From positions 1,555,001 through 1,619,000 of the forward strand of contig NZ_JAQFIL010000001.1 of the NCBI RefSeq assembly GCF_029504655.1: a DNA stretch of 64,000 bases. Direction: 5' to 3'. The DNA comes from Catalinimonas alkaloidigena (lineage in GTDB: Bacteria > Bacteroidota > Bacteroidia > Cytophagales > Cyclobacteriaceae). A program made the translations under genes and the position numbers. Below the pieces are notes generated by a model that was not told the DNA's origin, did not search any database, and saw only the letters and a list, made by a program, of their open reading frames with translations. Shown here one piece after another: positions 34,116-43,229 of this stretch (position 1 is the stretch's first letter; each line of letters starts with the position of its first letter).

Positions 34116-35948
34116 TCATTGAAGGTCCAGGCCGGTTTTGAAAGTAATGCCTGCCCTGAACCAGCGTCCCGGCATAGGCACATAGCCCGCTTCACGATAT
34201 TCTGTATCGGTGAAGTTGGTCGCTTCCACAAAAATATTGAAGCGCTCATTTTGGTAGAATATCCTGCTGTCCAGCAGCGTATAATTGCTCAGGGTAGCAC
34301 GATCCAGATAGCGCATACGGAACGAATGATTCAGCCTGCCAATAATCTTATGCGTAATGCCCAAGATAAGTTGGTGATTCAGGTTATCCAGCGCATAGCG
34401 CGATTCTACGCCTTCGGTATTCAGGAGTTCGGCATCCAGATAAGTGTAGTTGAGGTTTACTTTCTTAACCCAGGCAGCCGTTGATTTTGAAAAGTCAAAA
34501 TTGAGTCCGGCTTCAATGCCCTGTATATCTACATTGTAGAAGTTCTGGGGTTGCCAGGGTACTTCATCACTACTTCTTACCCAGTCAATGAGGTTGGAGG
34601 CGTCGCGTTTGAAATAGCTTAATTGTCCCCAAAAGCTACCTTTAAAATATTTGAGCCCTCCTTCGTAAGTGATGGCATCTTCAGGTTCCAGTTGGTCATT
34701 ACCGATATTATTGGGGCCGGCATAGTAAAGATCGGTATAAGTAGGAATACGGAAAGAGCGGCCAACATTTGCAAAGACTTTCCATTGTGGAGAAATCTCA
34801 TAGCTGGCGTCCAGGCCGGGGAAAAGGTTCCAGCCATAATCTGAGTACCAGTTGAGGTATAAGCCGGGGGTAATATCCAGTCTGTTGAATAAATAAAATC
34901 TATGTTCAGCAAAGATCCCCAGCATGCTACGGTTTCGATCGCCTAAGTTGGTGCTGTTGATATCTTCATAACGGTACTCCAAACCAAGACCGGTGAGTCC
35001 AAAATCACTGCGGTAGGTAGAGTGCACTTCAGCGCCCCCCACATGCGTGGTATGAAGATTGTTAAAGAAGTCAGGATCACTTCTGATGAAGACATAGTCA
35101 TCATGATTTCTTCTCCAGTAGAGGCGGGGTTGCAGAGTCCAGTTATCCTTCTTCAACTCGTAGTCAGCGCTGAGAAAGAGCGTATTGACTTCTTCATACT
35201 CTTCAGAGTCAGGAACATAGAAACCGGCGGCACCAAAAGCCCTCTGGGTATAGCCACCGAGAAAGTTGATTTTACCCTCTTCCAGTTGGAGGTATGACTG
35301 GTAGAAAGCATTGGTAATCCTGTAATCAGCATTGGCTCGGTAGCCTTCTGACTGGTCGCGGGAAACAGCGAGATACTGACCGTATTGCTCACCGGGCAAA
35401 GCTACAGATACATTTCCCCCGAAAGTCTCAAAATCTCCTCCATAGCCGCTAAATATTGCCATGGGTGCTGAAGGTACTTTGGTAATGATGTTGATGGCTC
35501 CGGAAAAAGCGTTTTGCCCGTAGATACGTGCTCCAGGTCCTTTGAGGACTTCTATTCTCTCTATATTATCAATATCTAGTGGTAAATTCATCAGGTGATG
35601 GCCCGTTTGCGGATCGCTCATCTTGATACCGTTGATCAGGATCAGGGTTTGTTCAAAGGTGCCTCCCCGTATGCTTACATCGGCCTGCACACCCGCCGGT
35701 CCTCTCTGCCGGATATCAACCCCTGGTACATAGCTCAAAGCTTCGTTCAGACTTTGCACAGGCATTTTTTGCAGTTCTTCCCGGCTCACCACATAGATGC
35801 TACGGGCAGACTCAGAAAAAGGGGTTTGCATACGGTTTTCAGTGATGGTAAGATTATTCAGTTCAATCACTGTGCTGTCTCCCTGGGCGATACTGATGTG
35901 TGTGGAAAACACTATGCCCCCAAATATCAGGAGTAAAAATCTTCTCAT
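34116..35948 (-). CDS. TonB-dependent outer membrane receptor (BtuB-like)
   Basis: 610 residues with a signal peptide (MRRFLLLIFGGIVFSTHISI-AQ). Plug domain: ARSIYVVSREELQKMPVQSL, NEALSYVPGVDIRQRG, VSIRGGTFEQTLILINGIKM and NIERIEVLKGPGARIYG. The barrel follows, with IYGQNAFSGAINIITK at the plug/barrel border and the family C-terminus (FVEATNFTDTEYREAGYVPM then GRWFRAGITFKTG). No N-terminal carboxypeptidase-like domain and no SusD partner, so it looks like a metal, cobalamin or siderophore-type receptor. No cobalamin riboswitch is visible upstream. Confidence 0.92.
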   Translation of the reverse strand: MRRFLLLIFGGIVFSTHISIAQGDSTVIELNNLTITENRMQTPFSESARSIYVVSREELQKMPVQSLNEALSYVPGVDIRQRGPAGVQADVSIRGGTFEQTLILINGIKMSDPQTGHHLMNLPLDIDNIERIEVLKGPGARIYGQNAFSGAINIITKVPSAPMAIFSGYGGDFETFGGNVSVALPGEQYGQYLAVSRDQSEGYRANADYRITNAFYQSYLQLEEGKINFLGGYTQRAFGAAGFYVPDSEEYEEVNTLFLSADYELKKDNWTLQPRLYWRRNHDDYVFIRSDPDFFNNLHTTHVGGAEVHSTYRSDFGLTGLGLEYRYEDINSTNLGDRNRSMLGIFAEHRFYLFNRLDITPGLYLNWYSDYGWNLFPGLDASYEISPQWKVFANVGRSFRIPTYTDLYYAGPNNIGNDQLEPEDAITYEGGLKYFKGSFWGQLSYFKRDASNLIDWVRSSDEVPWQPQNFYNVDIQGIEAGLNFDFSKSTAAWVKKVNLNYTYLDAELLNTEGVESRYALDNLNHQLILGITHKIIGRLNHSFRMRYLDRATLSNYTLLDSRIFYQNERFNIFVEATNFTDTEYREAGYVPMPGRWFRAGITFKTGLDLQ

Positions 35949-36108
35949 ATTTTTTATTCTTTCTGCTACTTCGGTTGCTTCGCTTACGATTTATCTTTAC
36001 GCTTAAAATGAGTAAGGATTAAGGCTGCAATACTACAAAAGACATGGGCATGGCACAACAGATTAATCTCTAAAGCCTGTAGAAGCCCTAAGATTATTTT
36101 TTATCTTC

Positions 36109-37263
36109 ATGCTCTACTTAAATCTACTGAAATTGAAAGTACTCATCGCACCCAACGCTTTTAAAAATAGTCTGGACGCTGTAAAGTCAGCAGAAGCCAT
36201 CGCTAAAGGTTTGAACAATAGTAAATTAGAAGTTGAGTGCCTTCAGCAACCCATTGCTGATGGTGGAGATGGCATGCTGACCGTAATGCTGAGTCAGGAG
36301 GGAGGAGAAATCAGGCAAGCTGAAGTGGATGATCCGCTGGGACGTAAAGTAGTAGCCTCATTCGGTTTGATCCATGATGGTAAGACCGCGGTAATAGAAA
36401 TGGCTGAGGCATCCGGTATACGTTTGCTTAAGCAGGAAGAACTGAATCCCATGAAAACATCTTCAGTTGGTACAGGTCAGTTGATGAAAGCAGCCCTGGA
36501 TGCCGGTGTCAAGGAAATTGTCATAGGCCTGGGGGGAAGTGCTACGGTAGATTTAGGGCTAGGCATGGCACAGGCCTTAGGGGTAAAAATGTATGATGCA
36601 TCAGGAAACTCAATACCTGAGGGAGGAGCGGGAGTACAGGCTTTGCACGAAGTGGATTTAAAAGGTGTGGATAGCAGACTAGCGGGAGTAAAAATCGTGG
36701 TGACCTGTGATGTAACCAATAAGTTACTTGAGGCTCCCTCTGTATTTGGTCCGCAGAAAGGGGCTGATGAAAGTATGGTCAAAACACTGGAAGAACAGTT
36801 TGAAAGAGTGGCATATCTTCTTGAGAAGCAGATTGGTAGAAACTTTATGTTCGCGGAAAGTACGGGAGCAGCTGGTGGCCTGGGAGCGGCACTGTATGGT
36901 TTCTTTGATGCTGAGCTCGTAGATGGCACCAACTATCTGCTCTCCCGTACAGGATTTCATCAAGATCTGAAAAATGCTGATTTGGTCATCACTGCCGAAG
37001 GCGCATTGGATAAGCAGACGCAGGCAGGCAAAGGCCCTTATTATGTAGCAAGTCAGGCAAAAACATATAAGAAACCGGTGATCATGCTGGCAGGTAGCTT
37101 GCCAAAAAACTATCGTTCTAAGGACTATGAAGTATATGATGCCGTGTTTCCTATTGGCCCCAGACCGCAATTATTGGATGAAGCATTAGCTCATACCGCT
37201 GAGAACCTGGAGAGGACAGCCTGCCAACTTGGAAACCTGCTGGCCCTGAAAGTAAAAAAGTGA
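36109..37263 (+). CDS. glxK: Glycerate kinase (GlxK/GarK family)
   Basis: 384 residues. Phosphorylates glycerate to 2- or 3-phosphoglycerate. Family blocks: KVLIAPNAFKNSLDAVKSAE, QQPIADGGDGMLTVM, IEMAEASGIRLLKQEELNPM, IVIGLGGSATVDLGLGMAQA and LVITAEGALDKQTQAGKGP. The start at 36109 adds eight residues before the usual beginning, so a TTG at 36133 (LKVLIAPN) is the alternative. The gene symbol is by homology. The last two codons and the stop take part in the terminator of the convergent gene. Confidence 0.93.
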   Translation: MLYLNLLKLKVLIAPNAFKNSLDAVKSAEAIAKGLNNSKLEVECLQQPIADGGDGMLTVMLSQEGGEIRQAEVDDPLGRKVVASFGLIHDGKTAVIEMAEASGIRLLKQEELNPMKTSSVGTGQLMKAALDAGVKEIVIGLGGSATVDLGLGMAQALGVKMYDASGNSIPEGGAGVQALHEVDLKGVDSRLAGVKIVVTCDVTNKLLEAPSVFGPQKGADESMVKTLEEQFERVAYLLEKQIGRNFMFAESTGAAGGLGAALYGFFDAELVDGTNYLLSRTGFHQDLKNADLVITAEGALDKQTQAGKGPYYVASQAKTYKKPVIMLAGSLPKNYRSKDYEVYDAVFPIGPRPQLLDEALAHTAENLERTACQLGNLLALKVKK

Positions 37264-37286
37264 GTAGCACCAGGTACTACTCACTT
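37254..37286 (-). terminator. Intrinsic terminator of the universal stress protein gene
   Basis: Stem 37258-37267 / 37277-37286, 10 bp perfect (aagtgagtag with ctactcactt), 9-nt loop. Read on the minus strand it is followed by tttttt (37259-37254). The stem covers the stop codon and last Lys codon of the + strand glycerate kinase gene. Confidence 0.8.
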
Positions 37287-37308
37287 CATATTATTCAATT
37301 GTTGGTAC

Positions 37309-38250
37309 TTATATTCTCTGAAGCATTTCCATCAGACCGGCATTTTTGTGCTTAGGCCTTACGATTAGTAGAGGAATATTAGCATCCATACTGATCAGCT
37401 TCTCAGTATTGGTTCCAATGGGGAAGAATGCAGTAGAAGCTGCTTTTCCTTTTCCACCAATTACAATGCAGTTGATATTAAGCTCAACCGCTTTCTCATA
37501 AATCGTAGACACCGGGCTTTCCTGTCTGCTCAATGAGAAAAGAGGTGTAACCTTAACTCCTTTTGTGTCAACTTTCTTAATAAACTTATTGTAGTTCTTT
37601 TCAGCGTTTTGACGCATGACTTCACTACTTTCATCAAAAGTTTTACCTGTGTAATGATAGCCAACGGGTACCTGATACACATGATGACAAATAATTTCAA
37701 CCTCTCTTCCTTCATTTTTGCCATAACTAGCTACGGATATGGCTTCTTCCAGCGCTACCAGTGAATCTTTTGAGAAGTCGGTAGCCACCATAATACGGTT
37801 CATGCTGGAGTACTCTTTTTCAGGTACTATCAATAACGAGCAGGTAGCTCTGCGTGCCAGGCGCTGCGTTACTACGCTGCTGCCTTTAAGCATCTCTTTT
37901 CTTCCTACTACAATGGCATCTATATTATGCTTCTCAGCAAGCTTTAGAATATGCTTGGAGGGAAGAAGTCCTTGCTCAACGGTAATCTTTACGGTAATTT
38001 CCTGATTTGTCATATCAAACCTTTCAATTACCTTTTTCTCCATCTGCTTTTTACGATCTTTGATGGCATCTTCCATAAGATTAGGAAATTCCTTTCTCAA
38101 AGCATTTGGAAGCTGAGTGTTCTTAATCACGTTCACAAAATGAACAGACTCGGCAGACGTTGATTGTGCCAGGAACGAGGCAAACTCAATAAGAGTGTCA
38201 TCCATGGGGGTTGCATCAAGTGCTACCAAAATTTTCTTTAATGGATACAT
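37309..38250 (-). CDS. Universal stress protein, two UspA domains
   Basis: 313 residues, a tandem of two UspA folds. The first begins KKILVALDATPMDDTLIEFA and ends VVGRKEMLKGSSVVTQRLAR followed by SLLIVPEK; the second begins NRIMVATDFSKDSLVALEEA and ends IVIGGKGKAASTAFFPIGTN. In the second, the G-x-G-x9-G-T/N region is close to the ATP-binding motif of ATP-type Usp proteins. Cytoplasmic stress proteins; exact function unknown. Its own terminator lies 23 bp past the stop. Confidence 0.93.
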   Translation of the reverse strand: MYPLKKILVALDATPMDDTLIEFASFLAQSTSAESVHFVNVIKNTQLPNALRKEFPNLMEDAIKDRKKQMEKKVIERFDMTNQEITVKITVEQGLLPSKHILKLAEKHNIDAIVVGRKEMLKGSSVVTQRLARRATCSLLIVPEKEYSSMNRIMVATDFSKDSLVALEEAISVASYGKNEGREVEIICHHVYQVPVGYHYTGKTFDESSEVMRQNAEKNYNKFIKKVDTKGVKVTPLFSLSRQESPVSTIYEKAVELNINCIVIGGKGKAASTAFFPIGTNTEKLISMDANIPLLIVRPKHKNAGLMEMLQRI

Positions 38251-38457
38251 ATTGCTATTTGAATAAGGTTCTTTTTATCAATCTGTTGATTTAATACTCT
38301 TTGTCTTTAAGAAAGGGTAACAGATGTAAAATAAACCATGTTTCATTAATTGCTAATTTCTAATTCAAGACAAACGTTATACGTGTAATATATAACTTGG
38401 TTTAAGGTATATTATTAATTTATTCTACCCTCATCTATCAATTATTAGACCGAGAGC

Positions 38458-39537
38458 CTATTTCAGCGCATTTATTTTATCAACCAGGAGTTCAAACTGC
38501 TCTTTTGAATGTGTAGGAAAATTGGCAATTCTTATATGTTTTGCTTTGTTGGCACCATATCCACTTCCTATGATCAGGCCATCTTTTTTCAGTTCATCAA
38601 TAATTTCTGAAGAGGGCACTTCTGTTTCTGCCACTATAACAGTTTTTGAACGATAAATACTGTTCTTTACAAAAGGAGTTAGCTTTGGGTGTTGCTCTAC
38701 AGCATGATACATAAGGGCTGCCTTATATTCAGTCTCTTGCCTGATCTTCACTATGCTCTTGTTCAGCATATCGCCGCACACTTTGGCCAGCAGATAAATG
38801 TTAAGCACATTAGGAGTTTCAGGCGTTTGATTTTTTTCTCCTTTGGCAAGTAGTGAAGGCAAAGAATGGTAAGAGCCAATGCTCAAACCTTGATCAGCAA
38901 GTTGTTGCGCTTTCTCTACGCTTCGCGGACTTACGACCCACACACCAAGTCCAGCCGGTAAGCCAAAAGCTTTCTGTACTGAGAAAAAAACACTATCAAC
39001 TTTCGTATAATCAAGCAGTGAATGCGGTAAAACGGAAACGGCATCCACGGCAATCAACTTATCAGGATGAGCTTTTTGGATAGCATATATATCTTCCAGA
39101 GGTTGTGACGCACCGGTACTGGTTTCATTGAGGGTAAAAGCAATCAGCTCGGTATCGGAGGAGATATGCTCAGGGGTAGGTGCACTACAACTTCCTTCTT
39201 CGGCTATAGATCCTTCAGTTTTCCTGCCCAATTCTTCTGCTGTAGCCTTGAAACGTTCAGAAAAGGCCCCATTGACATAGTGATAGCTTTTATGGGCTAC
39301 ACCATTCTGAATGATACGTTCCCATATCTCGGTAGCCGAAGCTGTGAAAAAAACATGATAATTTTCAGGTACATCCAACACTGCTTTGAGATTGCTCACA
39401 GCTTCCTGATAAATATTCTGAAACGCTTTGCTGCGATGAGAAATGGAGGGAACCTGTTCCTTTAGTGCGTTTTTGATATGTCCCTCTACTGTAAAATATA
39501 GTTCAGCCGGACCGGGAGTAAAATAAATATTTCTCAT
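38458..39537 (-). CDS. Class V aminotransferase, phosphoserine aminotransferase-like
   Basis: 359 residues from MRNIYFTPGPAELYFTVEGH (39537), preferred to the ATG three codons upstream. PLP fold type I: YFTPGPAEL and ASATEIWERII near the N-terminus, AFTLNETSTGASQPLEDI, AVDAVSVLPHSLLDYTKVDS and the PLP lysine in VFFSVQKAFGLPAGLGVWVV. Substrate is probably 3-phosphohydroxypyruvate (serine synthesis), but no serA is adjacent, so other class V reactions are possible. The C-terminus (HIRIANFPTHSKEQFELLVD) is complete. The gene that follows across the gap is unrelated. Confidence 0.88.
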   Translation of the reverse strand: MRNIYFTPGPAELYFTVEGHIKNALKEQVPSISHRSKAFQNIYQEAVSNLKAVLDVPENYHVFFTASATEIWERIIQNGVAHKSYHYVNGAFSERFKATAEELGRKTEGSIAEEGSCSAPTPEHISSDTELIAFTLNETSTGASQPLEDIYAIQKAHPDKLIAVDAVSVLPHSLLDYTKVDSVFFSVQKAFGLPAGLGVWVVSPRSVEKAQQLADQGLSIGSYHSLPSLLAKGEKNQTPETPNVLNIYLLAKVCGDMLNKSIVKIRQETEYKAALMYHAVEQHPKLTPFVKNSIYRSKTVIVAETEVPSSEIIDELKKDGLIIGSGYGANKAKHIRIANFPTHSKEQFELLVDKINALK

Positions 39538-39711
39538 GATATCCAAATTTGCTTTTATTAGCGTGGATTTGATTTATGGCGGCAAAGGTAGCTAAATAAT
39601 TACTGCTGTCTAATGTAAGCGTATGTATTTTTGCAATGCCCAGAAAAAGAACAAATTCATAGTGCAAACGTTAATTTCTTAACAATTCAACGTATTTTCG
39701 TAAAAATCATA

Positions 39712-40026
39712 ATGGAGTCTGTGACAAAAAAACAGAGAAGTATCGAGAAGTTAGAAAAGGTAGCTTTTATTCTGAAAACTTTATCTCACCCTTTAAGGCT
39801 AAGTGTGGTAGATTTACTCTCTCAGCATACTAAGTTGTCGGTAAATGAGATTTGTGAAGCATTGAATTCAGAGCAATCACTTACCTCCCACCATTTATCT
39901 AACATGAAACTCAAAGGAATATTGAATAGCTCACGAGAGGGGAAAAATATCTACTATAGCCTCAAAATGAAGGAGGTAGTAAAAGTATTAGCTTGTATGG
40001 ATAATTGTGACGCGATAACTATTTGA
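39712..40026 (+). CDS. ArsR-type winged helix regulator
   Basis: 104 residues from the ATG at 39712 (MESVTKKQRSIEKLEKVAFI), preferred to an open extension upstream with no family match. The winged helix is AFILKTLSHPLRLSVVDLLS, LSVNEICEALNSEQSLTSHH and LSNMKLKGILNSSREGKNIY, then YSLKMKEVVKVLACMDNCD. There is no CxC metal motif of the classic ArsR type; a single Cys pair (CMDNC) at the C-terminus might sense redox or metal, which is a guess. Target unknown; the DUF937-like gene follows 86 bp later. Confidence 0.85.
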   Translation: MESVTKKQRSIEKLEKVAFILKTLSHPLRLSVVDLLSQHTKLSVNEICEALNSEQSLTSHHLSNMKLKGILNSSREGKNIYYSLKMKEVVKVLACMDNCDAITI

Positions 40027-40112
40027 TAAATCGGAGAGTTCTTTTTATTGTTGATAATATATTTATCAGTATTTTAATCATATACTTTTTTACAAACCAA
40101 TAAAGAAAACAT

Positions 40113-40571
40113 ATGCTTGATCAGATAATTAATTCATTAAAGGGTGAGCTTTCCAAAAAGTTTACCGGAGATTTTGGTATGCAAGAGGACAAAGTGGATG
40201 ATGCTGTCGCAATTGCCAAAGATGATATTTTTGAAACGGTAAAAGATGAAATAGGCAGAGGGAATATTGGGGGGCTGATGAGTCTTTTTCAGAATAAAGA
40301 GCAGATTGGCAGTAATCCTATTGTTACTAATATTATCAAAAAATACGCAGGAGACTTGGGTTCTAAGCTGGGTCTGGATCCTAATCTTTCGAGTACAATC
40401 GCTAATTATGCGATTCCATTTATTTTAGGCAAATTCATCAATACAGCTCAGGAAAAAGGAGTTGATCAGGCAAGCCTCATGTCTATGCTTGGCGGAAGCG
40501 GAGATGGCAAGGATATTGGTGATATGTTGAAAGGACAATTCGGAGACTCCTTAGGGGGGCTTTTTAAATAA
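40113..40571 (+). CDS. DUF937/YidB-like protein
   Basis: 152 residues, no signal peptide. A charged helical N-terminus (MLDQIINSLKGELSKKFTGD) leads to IGGLMSLFQNKEQIGSNPIV, TNIIKKYAGDLGSKLGLDPN and ANYAIPFILGKFINTAQEKG. The Gly-rich C-terminus (SMLGGSGDGKDIGDMLKGQF and GDSLGGLFK) is what DUF937 (YidB) proteins show. Function unknown. Between the ArsR-like and DUF1963 genes on one strand. Confidence 0.65.
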   Translation: MLDQIINSLKGELSKKFTGDFGMQEDKVDDAVAIAKDDIFETVKDEIGRGNIGGLMSLFQNKEQIGSNPIVTNIIKKYAGDLGSKLGLDPNLSSTIANYAIPFILGKFINTAQEKGVDQASLMSMLGGSGDGKDIGDMLKGQFGDSLGGLFK

Positions 40572-40618
40572 ATATAATTTTACCCAAAACCAATAATTGA
40601 GTAGTCGCGATTGACTTT

Positions 40619-41407
40619 ATGATGTCTTCTAAGTTACAAATTCCTGCTTTGCTGGAGCCTTTTCGCAAGCAAATTGAATCTTCGGTAAAACCTTTTGTCA
40701 GAATTTTTGCCAAGCCTGATAATGATCTTGAACTGACGCAGAGTAAGTTTGGCGGGTTCCCTTATCTTCCTCAGGGCTATGAATACCCCAATGGAGATAA
40801 TGGGCAGCCATTGTTTATGCTTGCTCAGATCAATTTTGAAGAAGTTCCGCATCTGGCAGGCTTTCCTAAGAAAGGAATCCTTCAATTTTATGTTGGAGAT
40901 GATAATATGTACGGACTGGATATGGATGATCCTTTTGATCAGGCCAACTACAAAATAATTTATTTTGAGGATGTAGATGCTGATAATGCCCAGGAAGATT
41001 TTGATTTTCCTGATTTTGATAATGTGCCGGTCCTGGAAAGTCATACACTGCGTTTTGAGATTCAATATTCGCCAGTCTCTCCAACAGACAGAGCATTCGA
41101 TGAATACTTTGGTACTCCTGCTTTTGACTTTTTTGACCGCTTCGGCAATGACAAAGTTGAAGTACGCAGAGCATATGCCCGATTGGCTCAAGGGAATGGA
41201 CATAAACTGGGTGGATATGCACACTTCACTCAGGAAGACCCCAGATTGGTTCAGGAGTTTGAAGAGGCCATGCTATTACTTCAGATAGATTCAGACCATA
41301 ACAGCATATTGTGGGGTGACGAAGGAATTGGTAATTTCTTCATACACCCCGAAGATCTGCAGGACCTGGAATTTTCCGAAGTATTGTATAACTGGGATAG
41401 TCCTTAA
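40619..41407 (+). CDS. YwqG family (DUF1963) protein
   Basis: 262 residues. DUF1963 blocks: TQSKFGGFPYLPQGYEYPNG, LFMLAQINFEEVPHLAGFPK, KGILQFYVGDDNMYG, GNGHKLGGYAHFTQEDPRL and LLLQIDSDHNSILWGDEGIG then NFFIHPEDL. The family folds like a beta-rich intracellular protein and has no proven enzyme role; it is often found with immunity or stress genes. Two ATGs in a row (40619, 40622), either of which could be the start. Its stop overlaps that of the convergent peptidase by 4 bp. Confidence 0.92.
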   Translation: MMSSKLQIPALLEPFRKQIESSVKPFVRIFAKPDNDLELTQSKFGGFPYLPQGYEYPNGDNGQPLFMLAQINFEEVPHLAGFPKKGILQFYVGDDNMYGLDMDDPFDQANYKIIYFEDVDADNAQEDFDFPDFDNVPVLESHTLRFEIQYSPVSPTDRAFDEYFGTPAFDFFDRFGNDKVEVRRAYARLAQGNGHKLGGYAHFTQEDPRLVQEFEEAMLLLQIDSDHNSILWGDEGIGNFFIHPEDLQDLEFSEVLYNWDSP

Positions 41408-43221
41408 GCCAGGTGTTTGGCTAGAAACTTTTCCATTTCTTCATAAAACTCAAAGCGGTTTTCTTCATTATGAAAACCGTGTCCTTCATTTTCTTTGACC
41501 AGGTAGTCTACATCTATGCCGCTCTCTTTGAGGGCTTGTACGATCTGGTCAGATTCAGCTTTGTTGACACGTGGATCTTTAGCGCCCTGAGCAATAAGCA
41601 GGGGCGCTTTTATTTTGTGCGCTTGCAGGGCAGGTGAGGTTTGCTCAAACTGCTCTTTCATTTCTTCCGGATGGCCTACCATTTCATACATCATCTCCAG
41701 CATAGGTTTCCAGTAAGGAGGGATGGTTTGCATAAAAGTGAAAAGATTGGACACCCCTACATAATCAACACCACATGCATACAGCTCTGGTGTGAAAGTC
41801 AAACCGGCCAGGGTAGCATAGCCTCCATAACTTCCTCCGTAAATGGCTACTTTCTTAGGGTCAGCGATACCTTCATCAATCAGGTATTTTACACCATCAC
41901 TGATGTCATCCTGCATTTTGAGTCCCCACTGCTTGAAAGAAGCTTCCCAGAAAGCCCTGCCGTAGCCGGTAGAACCGCGGTAATTCATTTGCAGTACTGC
42001 ATAACCCCGGTTAGCCAGAAACTGTACCTCAGGATTGAAGCCCCAACTGTCACGAACCCAGGGCCCGCCGTGGGGATTGACTATTAGCGGAAGTTTGCCT
42101 GAGCCTCTTTCCAGAGGCAAGCTAAGGTATCCATGGATGGTAAGGCCATCTCTGGACCGATAAGTAATAGGTTTCATTTCAGCCATTTCATCTGCTTTAA
42201 GCCACGGACTTACCTCTATCAGCTTTTCTAATGTCCGGGCAGACTGATCGTAGAAGTAATAGCTCCCCAAAGTGCGGTCGCTATAGGTGCGTACGATAAA
42301 TTTGTCTTCATTTTTATTGTGACTGGTAATGGCGATTTCAACTTCACCTAGTTTTTCTTTTAGCCATGTGTAGCGTTTTTTTGCTTCATCATCCAGATAG
42401 GTTCTTTCGGTTTTCCAGGTAGTATAAGCAATACCGGTCAGGACTTTTCGCTTTTTGGAGTAGCTCAGGCTGCTTACATCTACTTCCGGATGCTCAAATA
42501 TTTTTTCTACTTCCTTTCCGCTCGTAGTATCCAGTATGACAATAGCGGATTTGTCTCTTCCCAGGTTAGAAGTAGCAAAGAGGTTTCTGTTATCAAAAGT
42601 GAAGAAAAGGGGAGAGGCGCTTTCCTTAAAATTGGTAGTGAGCAGGGGCTTAAATTCCTGTTCCTCTGTTTCACGGTGTAGCAATGTGGTATTGACGCCG
42701 TCCGATGTCATAGCTACTCTCAAGGCACCATTATGGTCAGTAAGCCAGCCTACGATATTACCGGGGTTTTCTGCAATCATATCCATCTCACCACTGGCAA
42801 GGTTCAGCCGATAGGCATCAAAAACTTCAGGCTTACGTTTGTTCAATCCAATAATGACTTCGTTAGGAAAATCTTCCAGATCATCAATCAGCTGAGTACG
42901 TACATTGTCAAACTGTGTAAGCACCTTTTCATTATTGCCGTCTTTGTCAATGGCAGTAAGGTAGTAGTTTTCATCTCCACCATTGTCTCTCAGGTATACA
43001 ATACGATTATCATCTGCCCAGAAATAGCCAGCGATGTCTCTTTCGGTTACACTTGTGATCCGTGTTACATTGTCTTCGCCTATCTTCTGTACATGGATGT
43101 TCATCCTGTCCTTATAGGGAGCCAGAAAGGAGATATATTCCCCATCAGGCGACAAGTCAAAACCGGACTTTTCGGGATTTCTAAAAAATTCTCTTACTGG
43201 TATTTTTCTTATTTGGGTCAT
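41404..43221 (-). CDS. S9 family prolyl oligopeptidase-like peptidase
   Basis: 605 residues, no signal peptide. The N-terminal ~340 residues form the beta-propeller (FLAPYKDRMNIHVQKIGED, FWADDNRIVYLRDNGGDENY), and the C-terminal part is the alpha/beta hydrolase. The triad: Ser in VAIYGGSYGGYATLAGLTF (GGSYGG), Asp in LIAQGAKDPRVNKAES and His in ENEGHGFHNEENR. Resembles acylaminoacyl-peptidase/dipeptidyl peptidase types that trim peptides. Followed 8 bp later by the GDSL esterase gene on the same strand, so the two could be co-transcribed. Confidence 0.93.
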   Translation of the reverse strand: MTQIRKIPVREFFRNPEKSGFDLSPDGEYISFLAPYKDRMNIHVQKIGEDNVTRITSVTERDIAGYFWADDNRIVYLRDNGGDENYYLTAIDKDGNNEKVLTQFDNVRTQLIDDLEDFPNEVIIGLNKRKPEVFDAYRLNLASGEMDMIAENPGNIVGWLTDHNGALRVAMTSDGVNTTLLHRETEEQEFKPLLTTNFKESASPLFFTFDNRNLFATSNLGRDKSAIVILDTTSGKEVEKIFEHPEVDVSSLSYSKKRKVLTGIAYTTWKTERTYLDDEAKKRYTWLKEKLGEVEIAITSHNKNEDKFIVRTYSDRTLGSYYFYDQSARTLEKLIEVSPWLKADEMAEMKPITYRSRDGLTIHGYLSLPLERGSGKLPLIVNPHGGPWVRDSWGFNPEVQFLANRGYAVLQMNYRGSTGYGRAFWEASFKQWGLKMQDDISDGVKYLIDEGIADPKKVAIYGGSYGGYATLAGLTFTPELYACGVDYVGVSNLFTFMQTIPPYWKPMLEMMYEMVGHPEEMKEQFEQTSPALQAHKIKAPLLIAQGAKDPRVNKAESDQIVQALKESGIDVDYLVKENEGHGFHNEENRFEFYEEMEKFLAKHLA

Positions 43222-43229
43222 ATCAATGT

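Noticed and set aside
35949..36108. Possible cobalamin riboswitch before the BtuB-like receptor
   Set aside because: No B12 box and no room for the full fold in the 160-bp leader.
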